64,000 nucleotides of DNA from Leptodactylus fallax. Taxonomy: Eukaryota; Chordata; Amphibia; Anura; Leptodactylidae. The position numbers and the translations under genes are program-made. Where the stretch lies: NCBI GenBank assembly GCA_947044405.1, contig CAMRHE010000359.1, positions 310,001 through 374,000 on the forward strand. The letters run 5' to 3'. The first letter of the stretch is position 1, and every line of letters begins with the position of its first letter. Below are positions 46,396 to 58,753 of the stretch, piece by piece. The notes under the pieces were generated by a model. That model saw only the letters and a program-made list of their open reading frames with translations, was not told where the DNA came from and made no database searches.

Positions 46396-47494
46396 AAGAG
46401 TGTTGCCACCATGCGTAATCACTCTTACTGACCTGTGTAAGGAAAACTACATAGGACTAGAATTCAGAACAAAGATCACCCCAGCATCTGCCTATCCTTG
46501 GCAGGTTCTGATACTTGCTCTGCATGTGACTGGGGTATTTGACATCCCATTCACACCTTTAAGAACATATCCACGGGGAACAATCGATATGTTGTAGATG
46601 TTTATTATTGCCGTGGATTTATCCACCCTGAAATGTGGATTAATCTCTCTTAAATTACAATAGGTTAGATTACAATATCCAATGGCCTAACCTTTGAGTC
46701 AGCTGCAATTTTTCTTCTTATATATTAACTAAATGGTACAATAGTTTTTGTATCTTATTGCTGTAATTGCTAATACCTGGAGACACAGATGACAAGGCAG
46801 ATGACTGCAGCGACACAGACGGCAAAAAAACCTGACTGTGTGGTAGGACATGTTCACCAATGGTGATACAGTTGGTTATAAAGGAGGAAAATGTTGGCAA
46901 CAGTAGGTCTGGGTTCAGAGACATTGGTGTCCAGACAGGAGTGCAGGCAGTGTAAGAGAGGAGAGAACTTTCCCAGAAGACATCATAGATCAAACCAAGT
47001 CACAACCGTTCTCCATTTTGGTAAAATGCAGTCAGGAATTTGAGGAGGTTTAAAGTACTGAGCGGCCAGCCAGCAAGGTGCAAGGTGCAAGGTGGATGAG
47101 AACATCTCTTCTTCATATTTCTAAAGTTCAGCCTAATATCTTGCAATGCTGATTCAGAGGAAAGCATAAATCCCCATGAGGCAATAGACAATTTTTCTCA
47201 TCCTAGGGAAAACAAATTCCTTCCAAATCCAAATATGGTGAATAATTCTCCAGAAAGCTTGTAATATTACATTCAGCAATAACATCCAGGCCTCGCTCTA
47301 TGATTTAAAGATTCCTCTGGCAGGCATAGCATCACACAGATCTTACAGCAAAGAATCCCCTTCTATGGTGATGCAGAAACCTTCTTTTTTCTAAACTAGG
47401 GGTGCACAACTTGCATCCCCCAATGACGTTCTGTGCAGCCTACAGCCATCAGGCTGTTGTCAGTAGAGAACACTGTGTGGCTGGCACTCTTATT
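46396..47494 (-). other. PRR7 intron, no gene recognised
   Basis: No coding motif. Minus ORFs at 46718-46993 and 47000-47191 lack PRR7 similarity and flanking splice logic. A small duplication caaggtgcaaggtgcaaggt lies near 47073. Confidence 0.35.
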
Positions 47495-47625
47495 TATTTC
47501 TCATGCTTATACAGTGCCTACATATACTGCAGCGCGTTACAGACATTGTCAGTCACTGTCCCATATAGGGCTCACAATCTAAATTCCCTATCAGTATGTC
47601 TTTGGAAAGTGGGAGGAAACCCACA
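47495..47625 (-). repeat. SINE fragment (family of 18485), reverse
   Basis: cgttacagacattgtcagtc, actgtcccatatagggctc, ccctatcagtatgtctttgg and gtgggaggaaacccac are the reverse complement of the 18485 body. Confidence 0.75.
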
Positions 47626-48685
47626 CAAAAACATTGTCTTCAATTTCAAACAGACTCTGTGCCAAATGGTCACCAATACAGATGTGAACGTAACCTTATT
47701 CCTAGTGCACATTATAACAAGAATTCTCCGCACTGAATCAGGCCCTGCACTAGGTATCCAGATCGCTTCTTTAGGCACAGTGCATTGTAGGGGACATCGT
47801 GCTGAGCACCATCATACCTTTAGATAGTCTAATAGTTTATTTTCTTATGAAAGCCATTTTTCTGAACATACAAATGAGACTCAAGTATGATGGGACATAC
47901 CAGAGCCTCAGGTTTTCCAACGTTACACTTGAGCCTCATTTAAATATTAATAAAAACAAAGATGGTTTTCATGGAGAGGCCTAGTAAAGGTCCCCATGTC
48001 CAAGACATCTGATAGTTGAATTGCAGGGGTGCAGGTAGGGGGCGCAGTGAATCTAAGGGGTATAACAGCATCAACTGATTGTGGAAATTTATTATTATTC
48101 AACAGATTTGTGGTGTAAAAAAAGTCCTAAACCTCGGGTTTGCAACTTTTTAAATGCCACTTGCAACATAAATTGTTGTGACTGGTGGTTCTGCAGTGCC
48201 CAAGTCTCCTTTCACAGCCCAGTGGAGGGTGTGCCTCATGTATGAGGAGGTGTGCTCAGGGGGTATGAAGTTGAATACTCCAGTCTTTATAGATGTCCAC
48301 CGATGTTATCAACAATCATGCCTGTTGCAGCAGAGTTTCCGAAAAGACTGTGCACCTCGGCTTTAGACATAGTGGATGCCTGCTTATAGTCTTTACAATC
48401 CTAGATATTAATCCATCATAAAAGAAATCTCTGTAATGTTCTTTGATATATTATAGACATAGTTATTTACTTAATAACCCTAGTTTTGATAGAATTTAAT
48501 GTTGATTTTAATTTAATCTTTCTGGGTACAGTAGTACACCTTTACGTTTATTGCCTGTCATTATAAAGGCTCAAGCTCTAATATGTATTTCCTATACACT
48601 GGTACCTAAAGCAGTACACAGTATTTCACTGACTACTGTTTTGTACAGAATTATGTTTGATTATCAGGCTTAGGCCCCATGCTGC
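47626..48685 (-). other. PRR7 intron, no feature recognised
   Basis: Nothing recognisable. Short ORFs only. Confidence 0.35.
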
Positions 48686-48802
<117 letters not shown>

Positions 48803-50151
48803 ACTGTCTATCACTTTTAAAAACATCTACATGAGGCAAAATCCACATGCACAAAGTAGTAATAGTCATAAGCAACACAAGATATGTCCTATGTTCTGCA
48901 ATCAATTTAATAGTCTATCTATCTATCTATCTAGTTTCTTAGTAGAAACTTTTGCTTGCGAGTGTTTATTACGAGACCTCTGCTCTGTGCTATATATAGC
49001 CGACAGCTATCCATGATGACAGATGGACAGAAGTTGCACCTGCCTAGGGCACTGACTGGGTGGGTAACTGTCTACAATCCTACTTGTGCTCTGTAGTGAA
49101 TATTCATCTAAGCTTTTCTGCTTTATCTCAATATGTTTCTAACAGCAAAATAACCTGGAGGCAGGTAAGACACAAGGCTTTTGACTCTCCACCATGTGAT
49201 CACCAATGACAGGAGACTGTATCAGAGATGCAGTATACTGAAGTAATGCATAATACATGGGGATATTACTGAATCTTAAGTGGAAAGGTTCACTTTTGTA
49301 TAACTGCAAGAATGGAGCACCCTACTGATTTATGTCACAAGGGTTTTATGTGTTTCTTATTCCCAAGAGTCCAATAGAATCGCTATGTAACATCAGTAAG
49401 AAGGTCACATTCTGGCAGTATAATTCTGTTCTCATAGGAACAGACATGTCATTCTGTCATTGTGGGGAATTTGGGGGGGGGAGAAAGAAAGCCAAGGAAG
49501 CTAAAGAGGTGGGTATGTACATTAGGTAATGTCAAGGCAGAAAGTGATGGGCTACAGGACACAGAAGGCTTGGGATGTTGAAGGGGAATAAAAAGGATGG
49601 AGAAAAATAGAACAGAGAAGAAGTTATGCTGTAGTGAATAAACACACATAACTGATGATAGAAAGGGGAAATAAAATACACATATGTCAAATAATAACAC
49701 ATAGCATGTCCTTATGCATTGGTGGTTTCATGCATTTGCCATGTCTGTCTGAGGTGTTTAGATAAACATGTTAAAGGGGATTTGGGAGGAAAGCTTACCG
49801 ATACATTCCCTGCACTGGATAAGCTTTATTGATAATATACACCTCGGCCCATCAGGGCCCCAAGTTACCTGTGTGAACAGCAGCTGCGGAGGCCTAAACT
49901 CTGGTTCCTCTACCTTTCCTGCTGACTCTCTGTAGTGTGACCAGCTCCACTCTACTGTACAGGTCTGTTGCCTGTCAATGAAAGTTGGGGGCGTTACAGG
50001 GGAGAAGGCCTCCTGAACACGAGCGTAGTGGTTTTCACTGTCTGTAAATACTGATCCGCAATCCACAAAAAACATGTCCGAATGTCGTCCGCAATCTCGG
50101 ATCTGCAAAAAAACTTGTACCGGTATGATCCCCAACACTTGTCTGTGCCAC
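48803..50151 (-). other. PRR7 intron, no gene recognised
   Basis: Apart from the short ATCT run, the segment 50030-50169 (ccgcaatccacaaaaaacat, tgtcgtccgcaatctcggat) appears to be the left half of a dispersed repeat into which the LINE inserted. Its continuation is at 56814-56960. Confidence 0.4.
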
Positions 50152-50169
50152 AAATGTGGGCAAAAATAG
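50152..50169 (+). repeat. 5' target-site duplication of the LINE
   Basis: aaatgtgggcaaaaatag is repeated exactly at 56796-56813. The leading A residues overlap the poly(A) tail on the 3' side, so the certain part is tgtgggcaaaaatag. Confidence 0.95.
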
Positions 50170-51228
50170 AGGGGGCGTGACTAGCCGGAGCAGAGACTAG
50201 ACGTGCATTTTACAGCTCCTGCTAGTCCTTACTGTGATCCATCCTGTACCGGGAGAATCTCACATATACCGGACCTTTAGACACCCAGGGGCTTTCCCCC
50301 AAGATCCAGTTAGCTGGTTTTGGGTGTTTGGACGGAGTTTGCAGCCACCTAAACGGTGCATTGGTGTCTGGGCCTATCTCGGCTCTCCTCTTCATCCACC
50401 ATCTTGGTCGCACCCTGGTCAGCTGGTCCGTGGACCTCACCAACGCGGGCCTCCGCTGAACCACCTGCCTACATCGCTCCGGCCGGTGCTCACTGTCCGC
50501 GGGATTGGACGCCCGCAGCGACGGAAGCGCCGACTGGTACCGGCGGCAGCGTGGGATAGAGGACCGGGGATCACCCCAAGTGGAGGACGCCATCTTGGGG
50601 CCTTTACCCGAGGACTCCGGGACAGAGGAACAGCTAACAGAGGTGACTGGGCGGCTTCGTGTATACCGAGCCCGTGGAGTAGCTCTCGGATAACAGATAC
50701 GCGGGGGGGAGGAGTGCCGGGACTCTACACGGACGTCTGGGGGGCTCCTCACCCCTCCCTGCCGTTGCCAACGAAGAGCCTTCACTGAGCCCTGCCCAGT
50801 GTGCAGCCCGCACATCTTTACCTCTACAACACAGAGGCCCGGCACAACCCGTTATTTCTGCTGCAGGTCAGGGGGATTCGGGTCCTGTGCTGGCCTGCAT
50901 CCTCACTTCACCCTGAGAACATATACTGTAGGCTGTGAACAGTCTTCACTCAGACCCCAGCTCTGCGGTATAGGTTTGGTGCGGGCCTCCAAACCTGCTT
51001 CAGCTCTGCGACATTTAGGCCTACATCGGCCTTCATCTCTACTCCAATTTAGAGGCATAGCCCAAAATAGACGGCCGGAAGATTCTTCACTGGTACCCCT
51101 CCCCTCAGATAATGGCGACTTAACTTTGGGGACCTAGTGCACCTTCTAGCAACTCTAAGCGACTAACAGCCTGTATTGGAATATCTTCCCTCCGTAACGC
51201 TACCTTTTGGATACATATAATTGGCACT
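50170..51228 (+). promoter_or_regulatory. LINE 5' UTR / internal promoter region
   Basis: About 1.06 kb of GC-rich sequence precedes ORF1. Such regions carry the internal RNA polymerase II promoter in L1-clade elements. Long ORFs on both strands (184 codons at 50234-50788 on +, 207 codons at 50222-50845 on -) overlap each other. They probably reflect the GC-rich composition, as no domain is visible. Confidence 0.55.
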
Positions 51229-52474
51229 ATGGTGAAGGGTAGGAAATCCGTAAAAAAAGCAGATAATAACCTGACTAACTATTTTGAGTGGGACCGTGGC
51301 GGAGAGGGGGAACCGGGTCTCACGTATTCAGACCATATAGAGCTCACACCCCCATCGCCCACATCTGTCGCAATAACTATGACGACACCTATACTTGGAG
51401 AGGCTCCTAACCACTCTACAAATACAGCGGTTTTACACTTACCTCCAACCCCTGAAGATATATGCTCAGCGGCACCACAAATCTATAGTGCCTCATCTCA
51501 GTCCATCAAGGAACGGAACCCGCCCCCACGATACCCACCGTCTCCAAGTACAAGTCTGATTAAACAAAAACCGCGTATAGAGCTATCAGGAGACGCAGAC
51601 TACCCCAAGGATCAACCTTCCTCTAATACTCCTTCACCAGCCCCTATGAATGATCTTGATAACTTCCAAACTACCAATGGCCCGGCTTCTGAACACACAC
51701 TAAGAGGAATGCTTCTGGCCCTCCGCAGCTCCCTTCAAATGGACATATCACAATTACTTCAACCACTTCAGTCATCTGTCAATGCTTTGGATGGGCGAGT
51801 AACACATATTGAAACCAAGATGGGGGACTTTGCTACGTCTCATAACAAAGTCATCGATGCACACAACGACATTGCGGAAGAAGTTGAGACCCTTAAGGCG
51901 AAAATGGCAGATATGGAGGACCGATCCCGTAGGAACAACATAAAATTCAGGGGCATCACAGAACAAGTCCTACCACCCGACCTGCTCTCATACTTGCAGG
52001 AATATGTCAAATTTCTACTGCCTGATTCCCCAACAATAGATATTATTATTGACAGGGTGCACAGGCTCCCTCGTCCTAAACACTTAGGAGAAGAGGTACC
52101 AAGAGATGTATTGGCACGATTTCACTTCTTCCATGTAAAAGAAAAACTATTAGATGCCGCTCGCAAACAACAAACTTGGCCTCCCAAATTCCAGAACATA
52201 CACCTCTACACAGATCTCTCAGCAACGACTCTACGTCTCCGCAGAGAATTACTCCCGGTTACAACAGCGCTTCGCCGAAACAAGATCCAATACAGATGGG
52301 GTTTCCTGTGAAACTGCTTATCATCAAAGATGGGACCACTTCTACTGTACACAACTAAAATCAAGGCAGGGCGTTGTTATCAACTTGGAGGATACCAATA
52401 TCTCTCCCTCAGGACGCAGAGAGTCCTCTTCCTCGCCCACTTACCGGACACAAGTCCCCTACAAGTCGCAAATG
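51229..52474 (+). pseudogene. LINE ORF1 (RNA-binding protein), frameshifted near its end
   Basis: ORF1 proteins of L1-clade LINEs coat the element RNA. The ATG at 51229 opens a 360-codon frame to 52311. Proline/serine-rich N-terminal third; a coiled-coil-like region about residues 165-230 (LDGRVTHIETKMG, then EEVETLKAKMADMEDRSR); then the start of the RRM-type domain (RRNNIKFRGI) and the C-terminal domain with RLRRELLPVT and RRNKIQYRWGF. At about 52303 one base is missing. The next frame continues with FPVKLLIIKDGTT and later a run ending near 52474, the family-typical C-terminus, but it also contains an in-frame stop (about 52356). The product would therefore lack the normal C-terminal domain. 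Confidence 0.88.
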
Positions 52475-52704
52475 ACATTCCAAGATGGCTACCAATCTTC
52501 TATAATGGTGCATAACCACCCTTGCTTCGGTAGATCACCCGACTAGCCTCAGACTAAAACCCCCGAACCATACAGTGAACCTGTATTTGTCCCTGAACTG
52601 TTCGTTCATATATTTTGTTTATTAACCTTAATACTTGTGATACCACTCCCCCTTCCCCTGCTGATTTTACCGGATCCTCACTATCCTTACTCCAAAGTGG
52701 CAAC

Positions 52705-55700
52705 ATGGTGCTCAAGCTGGCCTCTCTCAACGTTCGTGGCCTAAATAGCCCCCAGAAACGTTCCTACTTCTGGAAGGAGGCTCGATCGCTATCCGCAGAT
52801 GTACTCTGTGCTCAAGAAACCCACCTTACTCATAAAGATGCCTTCAGACTAAAACACCCCTCCTTCCCCGTGATATACCACGCACACCACCGATCAAAAA
52901 AGCGTGGAGTTCTTATCGCCTTCAAGAATTCAGTGGCTTTCTCATTGCTGACACAAAGATCTGACTCCCAAGGCAGATTCCTCATAACCGTCTGTCTTAT
53001 TAATAACGTTCCTTATACCATAGTAAACATCTATGCTCCACATCGAAAGACTCTGGCGTTCCTACATAAAGTCCAAAGACAACTAAGAGACATCCAACAA
53101 GGTGCATTAATCGTTTGTGGAGATTTCAATAATATAATGGACCCCTCTCTGGACTCGACAAACACAGAGACAACACCTCCTGCCTATACCAATTTCCGCT
53201 CAAAGAAAACCTTTATGACATTTGGCGTGCTCAACATGTGGGGGAGAGGGACTATACATTCCTCTCGGCGGTACATGGCTCCTACTCTCGCATTGACATG
53301 TTTCTGGTAGACCTCCACACGCTTCTGCGTTCAAAACAATCCACAATTGAATCGATCACCTGGTCTGATCACGCAGCCATCACTCTTACCATAGAAGAAA
53401 AGATTTCCTCCTCCGCCTCTAGACTCTGGAGAAATAACACATACCTTATGAGCCATCCTAAGTATCGCCCAACAATAGAAAAAGATCTCCAAGATTACTT
53501 CCAGACCAACTCCACCTCCACAGACGACCCGTACATTCTCTGGAATGCTCATAAAGCATATATTCGCGGCACCCTCATCAAAATTGCACATGGAAACAAG
53601 CAAGAACGACAGAAAACCATTGAGGCTGCGATGGCAAAACTTCGCACCTTGGATGCCGCAAACAAAGCAAACCCTAATCCGACTACCTCTGAACAACTTT
53701 ACCACGCTAGACAACAATTGCGTCTCCTTCTTTTACAAGACTATGAAAAAGCTCTGAAAAAATCCAAAGCTCAATTCTACTCCCAAAGCAACAAAGCTGG
53801 TAGAGTATTGGCCAAACAATTACGAACCAAAGCAATTAAATCAAGGATTCCATACATTAAACATCCCTCCACTGGAGTGCATTTAACGGACCCTAGAGAT
53901 ATTGCAAATTCTTTCAAGGATTATTACGAGAAGCTATATAATCTACAGGAACATACCCCTCTTCCACCAGACCATTCCTCCTTGGTGTCCGGCTTTTTAA
54001 ACAACATCACGCTACCGGGCCTTACAGACGAACAGCTCTTGGCTTTGGGTGCTCCCATCACTCTCCCAGAGGTGTTAAAAACCATAGGGTCCTTGCCTAA
54101 AGGTAAATCCCCAGGACCGGACGGCTTCTCCAACGAGTACCTTCTCCACTTCCAGCACATTCTTGCTCCATTTCTCTTAGGCTTCTTCAACCATGCCATA
54201 TCGGGGGTACCGCTCCCAAGCGAATCTCTAGCCGCCCTGATAGTTACTCTCCCTAAACCCGGCAAAACAGCTGATGCCCCACAAAACTTCAGACCAATTT
54301 CATTATTGAACTCGGATATTAAACTATACGCAAAGATTCTGGCAAACCGCTTGGCTCCTATTCTTCCAAATCTGGTCGGCGAGGATCAGGTGGGCTTCGT
54401 AAGGGGACGTCAGGCTCCAGACAACACTAGACGTGTTCTCCATCTGGTGGACCTGCTGGAGCGCAAGAAGATTCCATCCCTCATGGTCGCCCTGGACGCT
54501 GAGAAGGCGTTTGACCGGATCAATTGGTCATTTGTCTTCTCTGTCCTGCAAAAGTTAAGATTCTCGGGCCCTATTCTCAACGCTATATCGAATCTCTACT
54601 CTTCCCCGTCGGCTAGAGTGTTTACTAATAACACAATATCAGACAGCTTTAATATTAGAAATGGAACGAGGCAGGGACGCCCTCTATCCCCTCTGATATT
54701 TATACTCACCACTGAACCGCTAGCACAGACCCTGAGGCAAAACGAAAGAATTCGGGGAGTTGGAGTGGCAGACTCCTCGCATCTCATTTCATTATACGCT
54801 GACGACATCATATTATCTCTAACTCACCCAGAAACATCTTTTCCAGCTGCGGTTGAAACTCTCAAGCAATATGGAGCCCTCTCTTTCTACAAAATCAACG
54901 AATCTAAAACACAGATTCTTCCTCTAAACATCTCCGCACCACTCCTGGAACTTCTCAAGAAAGAATTTCCTTATGACTGGAGAACAACAGAGCTGGACTA
55001 CCTAGGAATTAAGATCACTCCTTCGGCCCTACAGGTGTCCAAAGCTAACTATATACCTCGATTGAACGAGTTTGAAAGAGAATTTCAGGCCTATGCGAAA
55101 CACACCTTGTCATGGCTTGGTAGGATATCTGCCTTCCAAATGATGCTACTTCCGAAATTACTATACCTATTTAGAACCATCCCTGTGGCACCTCCTTCAA
55201 TTTTTCTTCAAAGGATTAACGCAATGCTCAACAAACTTATCTGGAACTCCAAAAAACCAAGATTTCCGTCCTCCATCTTGTACAGAAGGTGGGGGGTGGG
55301 AGGTTTGGGAGTGCCTAACATCTTTGACTATTACTTGGCCTCCCATCTTTCTACCTTAAAGGACTGGTGGCACAACAACGTCAACAAATCCTGGATACAT
55401 ATTGAGTCCCATATGACACCGCATCACAATCTCAGATCCTGGATACTCTACTCCCTCTGGACAGAAACGGCACCCCCTCTCCCGTCCCCAATTCTACAAC
55501 ACCTCACAGATAAATGGCGTCACATTCATCGCGCTACAGGCAAGAAACGGGCGTTGAGTATCAAGCGGGCCCCGATCGAGTTCTTGGAACAAGCCATTCT
55601 CGACCTTGACCTATCCATTTGGAAAGCATCAGGGATTTCTTCTCTCTCACAGATATGGAGTGAAGACTCGATAATTTCATTCCAGTTTTTGCAATCTACC

Positions 55701-56468
55701 TTCTCACTACCCTCTAAATGCCTCTTCATGTACCTAAGAATTAAGCATTTTCTTTCCTCTAACCACAACAAACAAGTGACTTACAATAAATCTCTACTGG
55801 ACCTCCTCAAAACCCCCAATCCTTCTACTAAAATTCTCAGCTCAATCTACAATATCCTGGAAACTAAGGACCATTTGATAAAATCAACCCCACTGCTTAG
55901 CTGGGAAAAGCAACTCCAGAAATCATATACGGTCGCACAGTGGCGAACAGCTTTGACCTTTACCAAGAAGACCTTCAGATGCGTGACCCACTATGAAACA
56001 ACCACCAAGATTCTCCTTCGCTGGTATTATACCCCAGAACGACTCCACCGAATGTACCCGCAGAATTCGAGTTCCTGCTGGAGGGGATGTGGCGAGGAGG
56101 GATCTTTGTTCCACATACTGTGGACTTGCCCTCAAGTGGGGCCTTACTGGCAAGACGTCTTCCGATGGATTTCATCATTAGTTGGAGTCTCTGTACCTCC
56201 CTCACCAGCTTTGGCACTGCTGTTTCTACAGATCGATTCCTTCCCAACAACCCACAGAGTGATGATTGGTCATGCCCTACTAGCAGCATCACTGGCTCTT
56301 TTGCGCAATTGGAAATCGCCTACCATTCCGTCAAGAAGGGACTTGGTGAATATGGTGGAGCAGACCTACCAATATGAGAAGATCCTTTCACATGGAGTTT
56401 TTGGGGACAGCAAGTTTCAGAGAAATTGGCATTCATGGACACTATACACTCACAACCACCCGTTGTAG
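52705..56468 (+). pseudogene. LINE ORF2 (endonuclease-reverse transcriptase), one frameshift
   Basis: ORF2 nicks target DNA and reverse-transcribes the element RNA. From ATG 52705 the first frame carries the APE-type endonuclease (ASLNVRGLN, CAQETHL, VNIYAPH, VCGDFNNIMD). At about 53200-53206 (tcaaagaaaac) one base is lost. The next frame picks up at ENLYDIW and continues to 56468: YSRIDMFLVD and WSDHAAI (53361-53378) finish the endonuclease. The RT domain follows with KSPGPDGFSNEYL, NFRPISLLNSDIKLYAKILA, ALDAEKAFDRINW, NGTRQGRPLSPLIF and catalytic YADD (54795-54806). The C-terminus has a C-x3-C-x7-H-x4-C motif (CWRGCGEEGSLFHILWTC, 56076-56129). Apart from the frameshift I found no stop; the length (about 1254 residues when counted through) is normal. 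An upstream in-frame ATG at 52615 is less likely. Confidence 0.93.
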
Positions 56469-56798
56469 AACTGACCTCCCCCTTTCCACCCTACTACCCC
56501 CCCCCCCCGTAGTATCACATTAATATTATTTAGATTACTGTCAATATTATCTTATATTGCTATACATTGCATTACTTCCTTTCATTGATCAAGGAATCTC
56601 TGTCCCCTAGATAACAAACGGCAGCCCCTCTACATGTTATTCTATTGATCACTTTGTGTTTATTGCAACGTATATCTACTTTGGCTGGCTAAATGCTAGT
56701 ATCTTCCTATGTGTTGTTATATTATCTTTAAAATTCAATAAAGATGTTTGAAAATAAAGAAGAAATTGCACCCCAAAAAAAAAAAAAAAAAAAAAAAA
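56469..56798 (+). other. LINE 3' UTR and poly(A) tail
   Basis: Short 3' UTR with a C-run (56500-56509) and aattcaataaagatgtttg just before the end; the AATAAA there is at about 56737-56742. The tail of about 24 A starts at 56775. Confidence 0.85.
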
Positions 56799-56813
56799 TG
56801 TGGGCAAAAATAG
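56796..56813 (+). repeat. 3' target-site duplication of the LINE
   Basis: Exact copy of 50152-50169. Sequence beyond it (gacatgatttataatttgtg) continues the repeat interrupted by the LINE. Confidence 0.95.
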
Positions 56814-57993
56814 GACATGATTTATAATTTGTGGTCCTTGTATGCGGCACAGACACACGGCCACAACTACGGCCCTTAGTAATGAATAGTGTGGTGTGAA
56901 TGGGCCAATAGAAATGAATGGGTCAGTACTTTTATCCACACTTGCAGAGGAAAACTACGGTCATGTGCAGGAGGTCTAAGATTTTTGGCCTCCTCAGCTG
57001 CTCTCTCTGGAAGACGGGGGTGTATAGTAATAAAAAAGCTTAAAAGAGTTGTCTAGTTGCAGACAAGTATTGAGACACTTCCTGAGAAAGTGCTCTACAT
57101 TCATGTATCTCCACAAAATCACTAAGGCTCTGTTTACAACTGCATTGGTAGCTCTGTTACCTATGTAGCAGATTCCATCAATAATGCTGGAGTAAATAGT
57201 GAAGCATGCTCCTGTATTTTATTCCAGTAATATAACTGACACCACTAAATCTGACTGACCCAGCATAGGTCAATGGTCCCATACCATCCCGTTTCATGGG
57301 GTCATGTAATGGGTGTAGCGCTGACATCAACTTTGTTGTTCTGCTTCTGTGAATGATTTTACAAATGCGGATATGAAAAGAACCTAAAACTGATAAGATC
57401 ACAACCGTTCACAGGAAAAAACGTTTGTATTCTGTGGAAGGGTGATCAGACCTGAATTTCATTATAATGTCACACTTTAGTAGAAAAAACCCAACCCCTA
57501 AAAATGACAGCAAGTATAGTCTCAGAATATTAAGAGAAGTGATAACATGAAGAAAGTTCCCCGTATCCCTCCCCCGAGTTCTCTGCAGTCTGTACAGGGG
57601 AAGAGGTGACAGACTGTGATCTCTCTTCATGATGTCACTTGCAGTTTAACAATTCCACTCTTCCTTTACACAGACATAGAACGTGGAAATTAAACTTTCT
57701 TTGCTGGTCCCCGACTTCAATTGAGTGTTAAGCCCCAAATACATATGGAATATTGAGCCCTGTATCACTAAAAAGCAAAAATTCAAGTGTTGAAAGTCAT
57801 AACATATTATATGCATCCTTGGCCCAGAAAGAGTTAATATGTGTGACACACATATATTCTAAGTATGTATAAAGTTTTTTATAAGCATAGCTCCCATCCA
57901 TTGCAACAACTAGTATCCCCTGCCTGCATGGGTGTATTGATTCTACCAATGCTAATGGTCTTAAAAAAAGCTTAGACTGAAAAAAATCTTATT
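56814..57993 (-). other. PRR7 intron, no gene recognised
   Basis: 56814-56960 is the right half of the dispersed repeat split by the LINE. The rest contains MITE-like pieces (57160-57330) but no exon. Confidence 0.4.
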
Positions 57994-57996
57994 TAA

Positions 57997-58214
57997 GGCT
58001 AAGGCCCCATGTTGCGGAAACACAGCTTTTTTTGTTGCAGATTTTGCTGCATTTTTTGAACCAAAGCCACGAATGACTACAAAAGGAATGGGAAATATAT
58101 AGGAAGTTCTTATACTTCTACCTTCTGCTGAATCCACTCCTGGCTTTGGCTCAAAAAACAGCAGCAAAATCGTCAACAAAAACATCTGTGTTTCCGCAAC
58201 GTGGGGCCTTAGCC
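57997..58214. repeat. Harbinger-like palindromic MITE, copy 5
   Basis: TAA lies at 57994-57996 and 58215-58217. The ends ggctaaggccccatgttgcg and cgcaacgtggggccttagcc are inverted with one mismatch. The interior has tttttttgttgcagattttg against caaaatcgtcaacaaaaaca. This is the clearest copy of the family. Confidence 0.88.
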
Positions 58215-58387
58215 TAAAGGAGCTGTAAAGACATGGCATAGCCACTACACAGTATACTGAGCCATCTTCCTACGGCTCCACACACCCTGGAAATATCAGC
58301 TGATTAGAGTATGTGGGGATTTCGGACCCCCTACTGATCTCATAGTGAGCCGAAGGAAATGTCATCAATAAGTAGGGTTGGAGAACC

Positions 58388-58753
58388 CCTTTAACCCATC
58401 CCTAAAGCAACTAATGCTATTATTAGTCTCCACCCTAAGTGTGAGAAGGAGCGCTATCGGAAGTCTTTCCTCCCCACCGCGGTTAGGCTGTACAACCAAC
58501 ACCGACCTAGGCGGAGATCATTACATACAGAGAACTGAAATATCTCTCTGCCTGTTATATCCCCCCCTCCCCCCCTCCTCTGCTACGTCCTATCTGTCTG
58601 TCTACTATCAATGTAATGCCTCTCACCTTGGAACATTCCTTTACATGTTGTATTTGTATTTGTATCTGCTTATCTTTGCTGCTGTAACACACTGAATTTC
58701 CCCATTGTGGGACTATTAAAGGACTATTATTATTATTATTATTATTATTATTA
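58388..58753 (+). mobile_element. 5'-truncated LINE 3' end with (ATT)n tail
   Basis: About 58449-58539 reads ERYRKSFLPTAVRLYN and stops at TGA after HTEN, a motif typical of the extreme C-terminus of some non-LTR RTs (CR1/Rex-like suggested). Then comes a 3' UTR ending cccattgtgggactattaaa and an ATT repeat. Only the last 30 codons or so remain. A shorter tail copy is at 37030. Confidence 0.65.

Larger units (their letters stand above)
50170..56798 (+). mobile_element. Full-length L1/Tx1-type LINE, antisense in PRR7 intron
   Basis: A 6.6-kb non-LTR retrotransposon with GC-rich 5' UTR (about 50170-51228), ORF1, ORF2, a short 3' UTR and a poly(A) tail (about 56775-56798), bounded by an 18-bp exact target duplication. 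Because it is not 5'-truncated and the duplication is perfect, it is a fairly recent insertion. The endonuclease plus reverse transcriptase plus CCHC architecture and the ORF1 type place it in the L1 clade (L1/Tx1 group); the finer family is not determined. Each ORF is disabled by a single-base loss. The + orientation is opposite to PRR7. Confidence 0.95.

Noticed and set aside
47402..47827. 141-codon + ORF
   Set aside because: It includes a reversed SINE fragment (47495-47625), has no domain, and lies inside the PRR7 intron.
50222..50845. 207-codon minus ORF as a host gene
   Set aside because: It lies wholly within the GC-rich 5' UTR of the inserted LINE and has no domain. It is kept only as a finding about the element.
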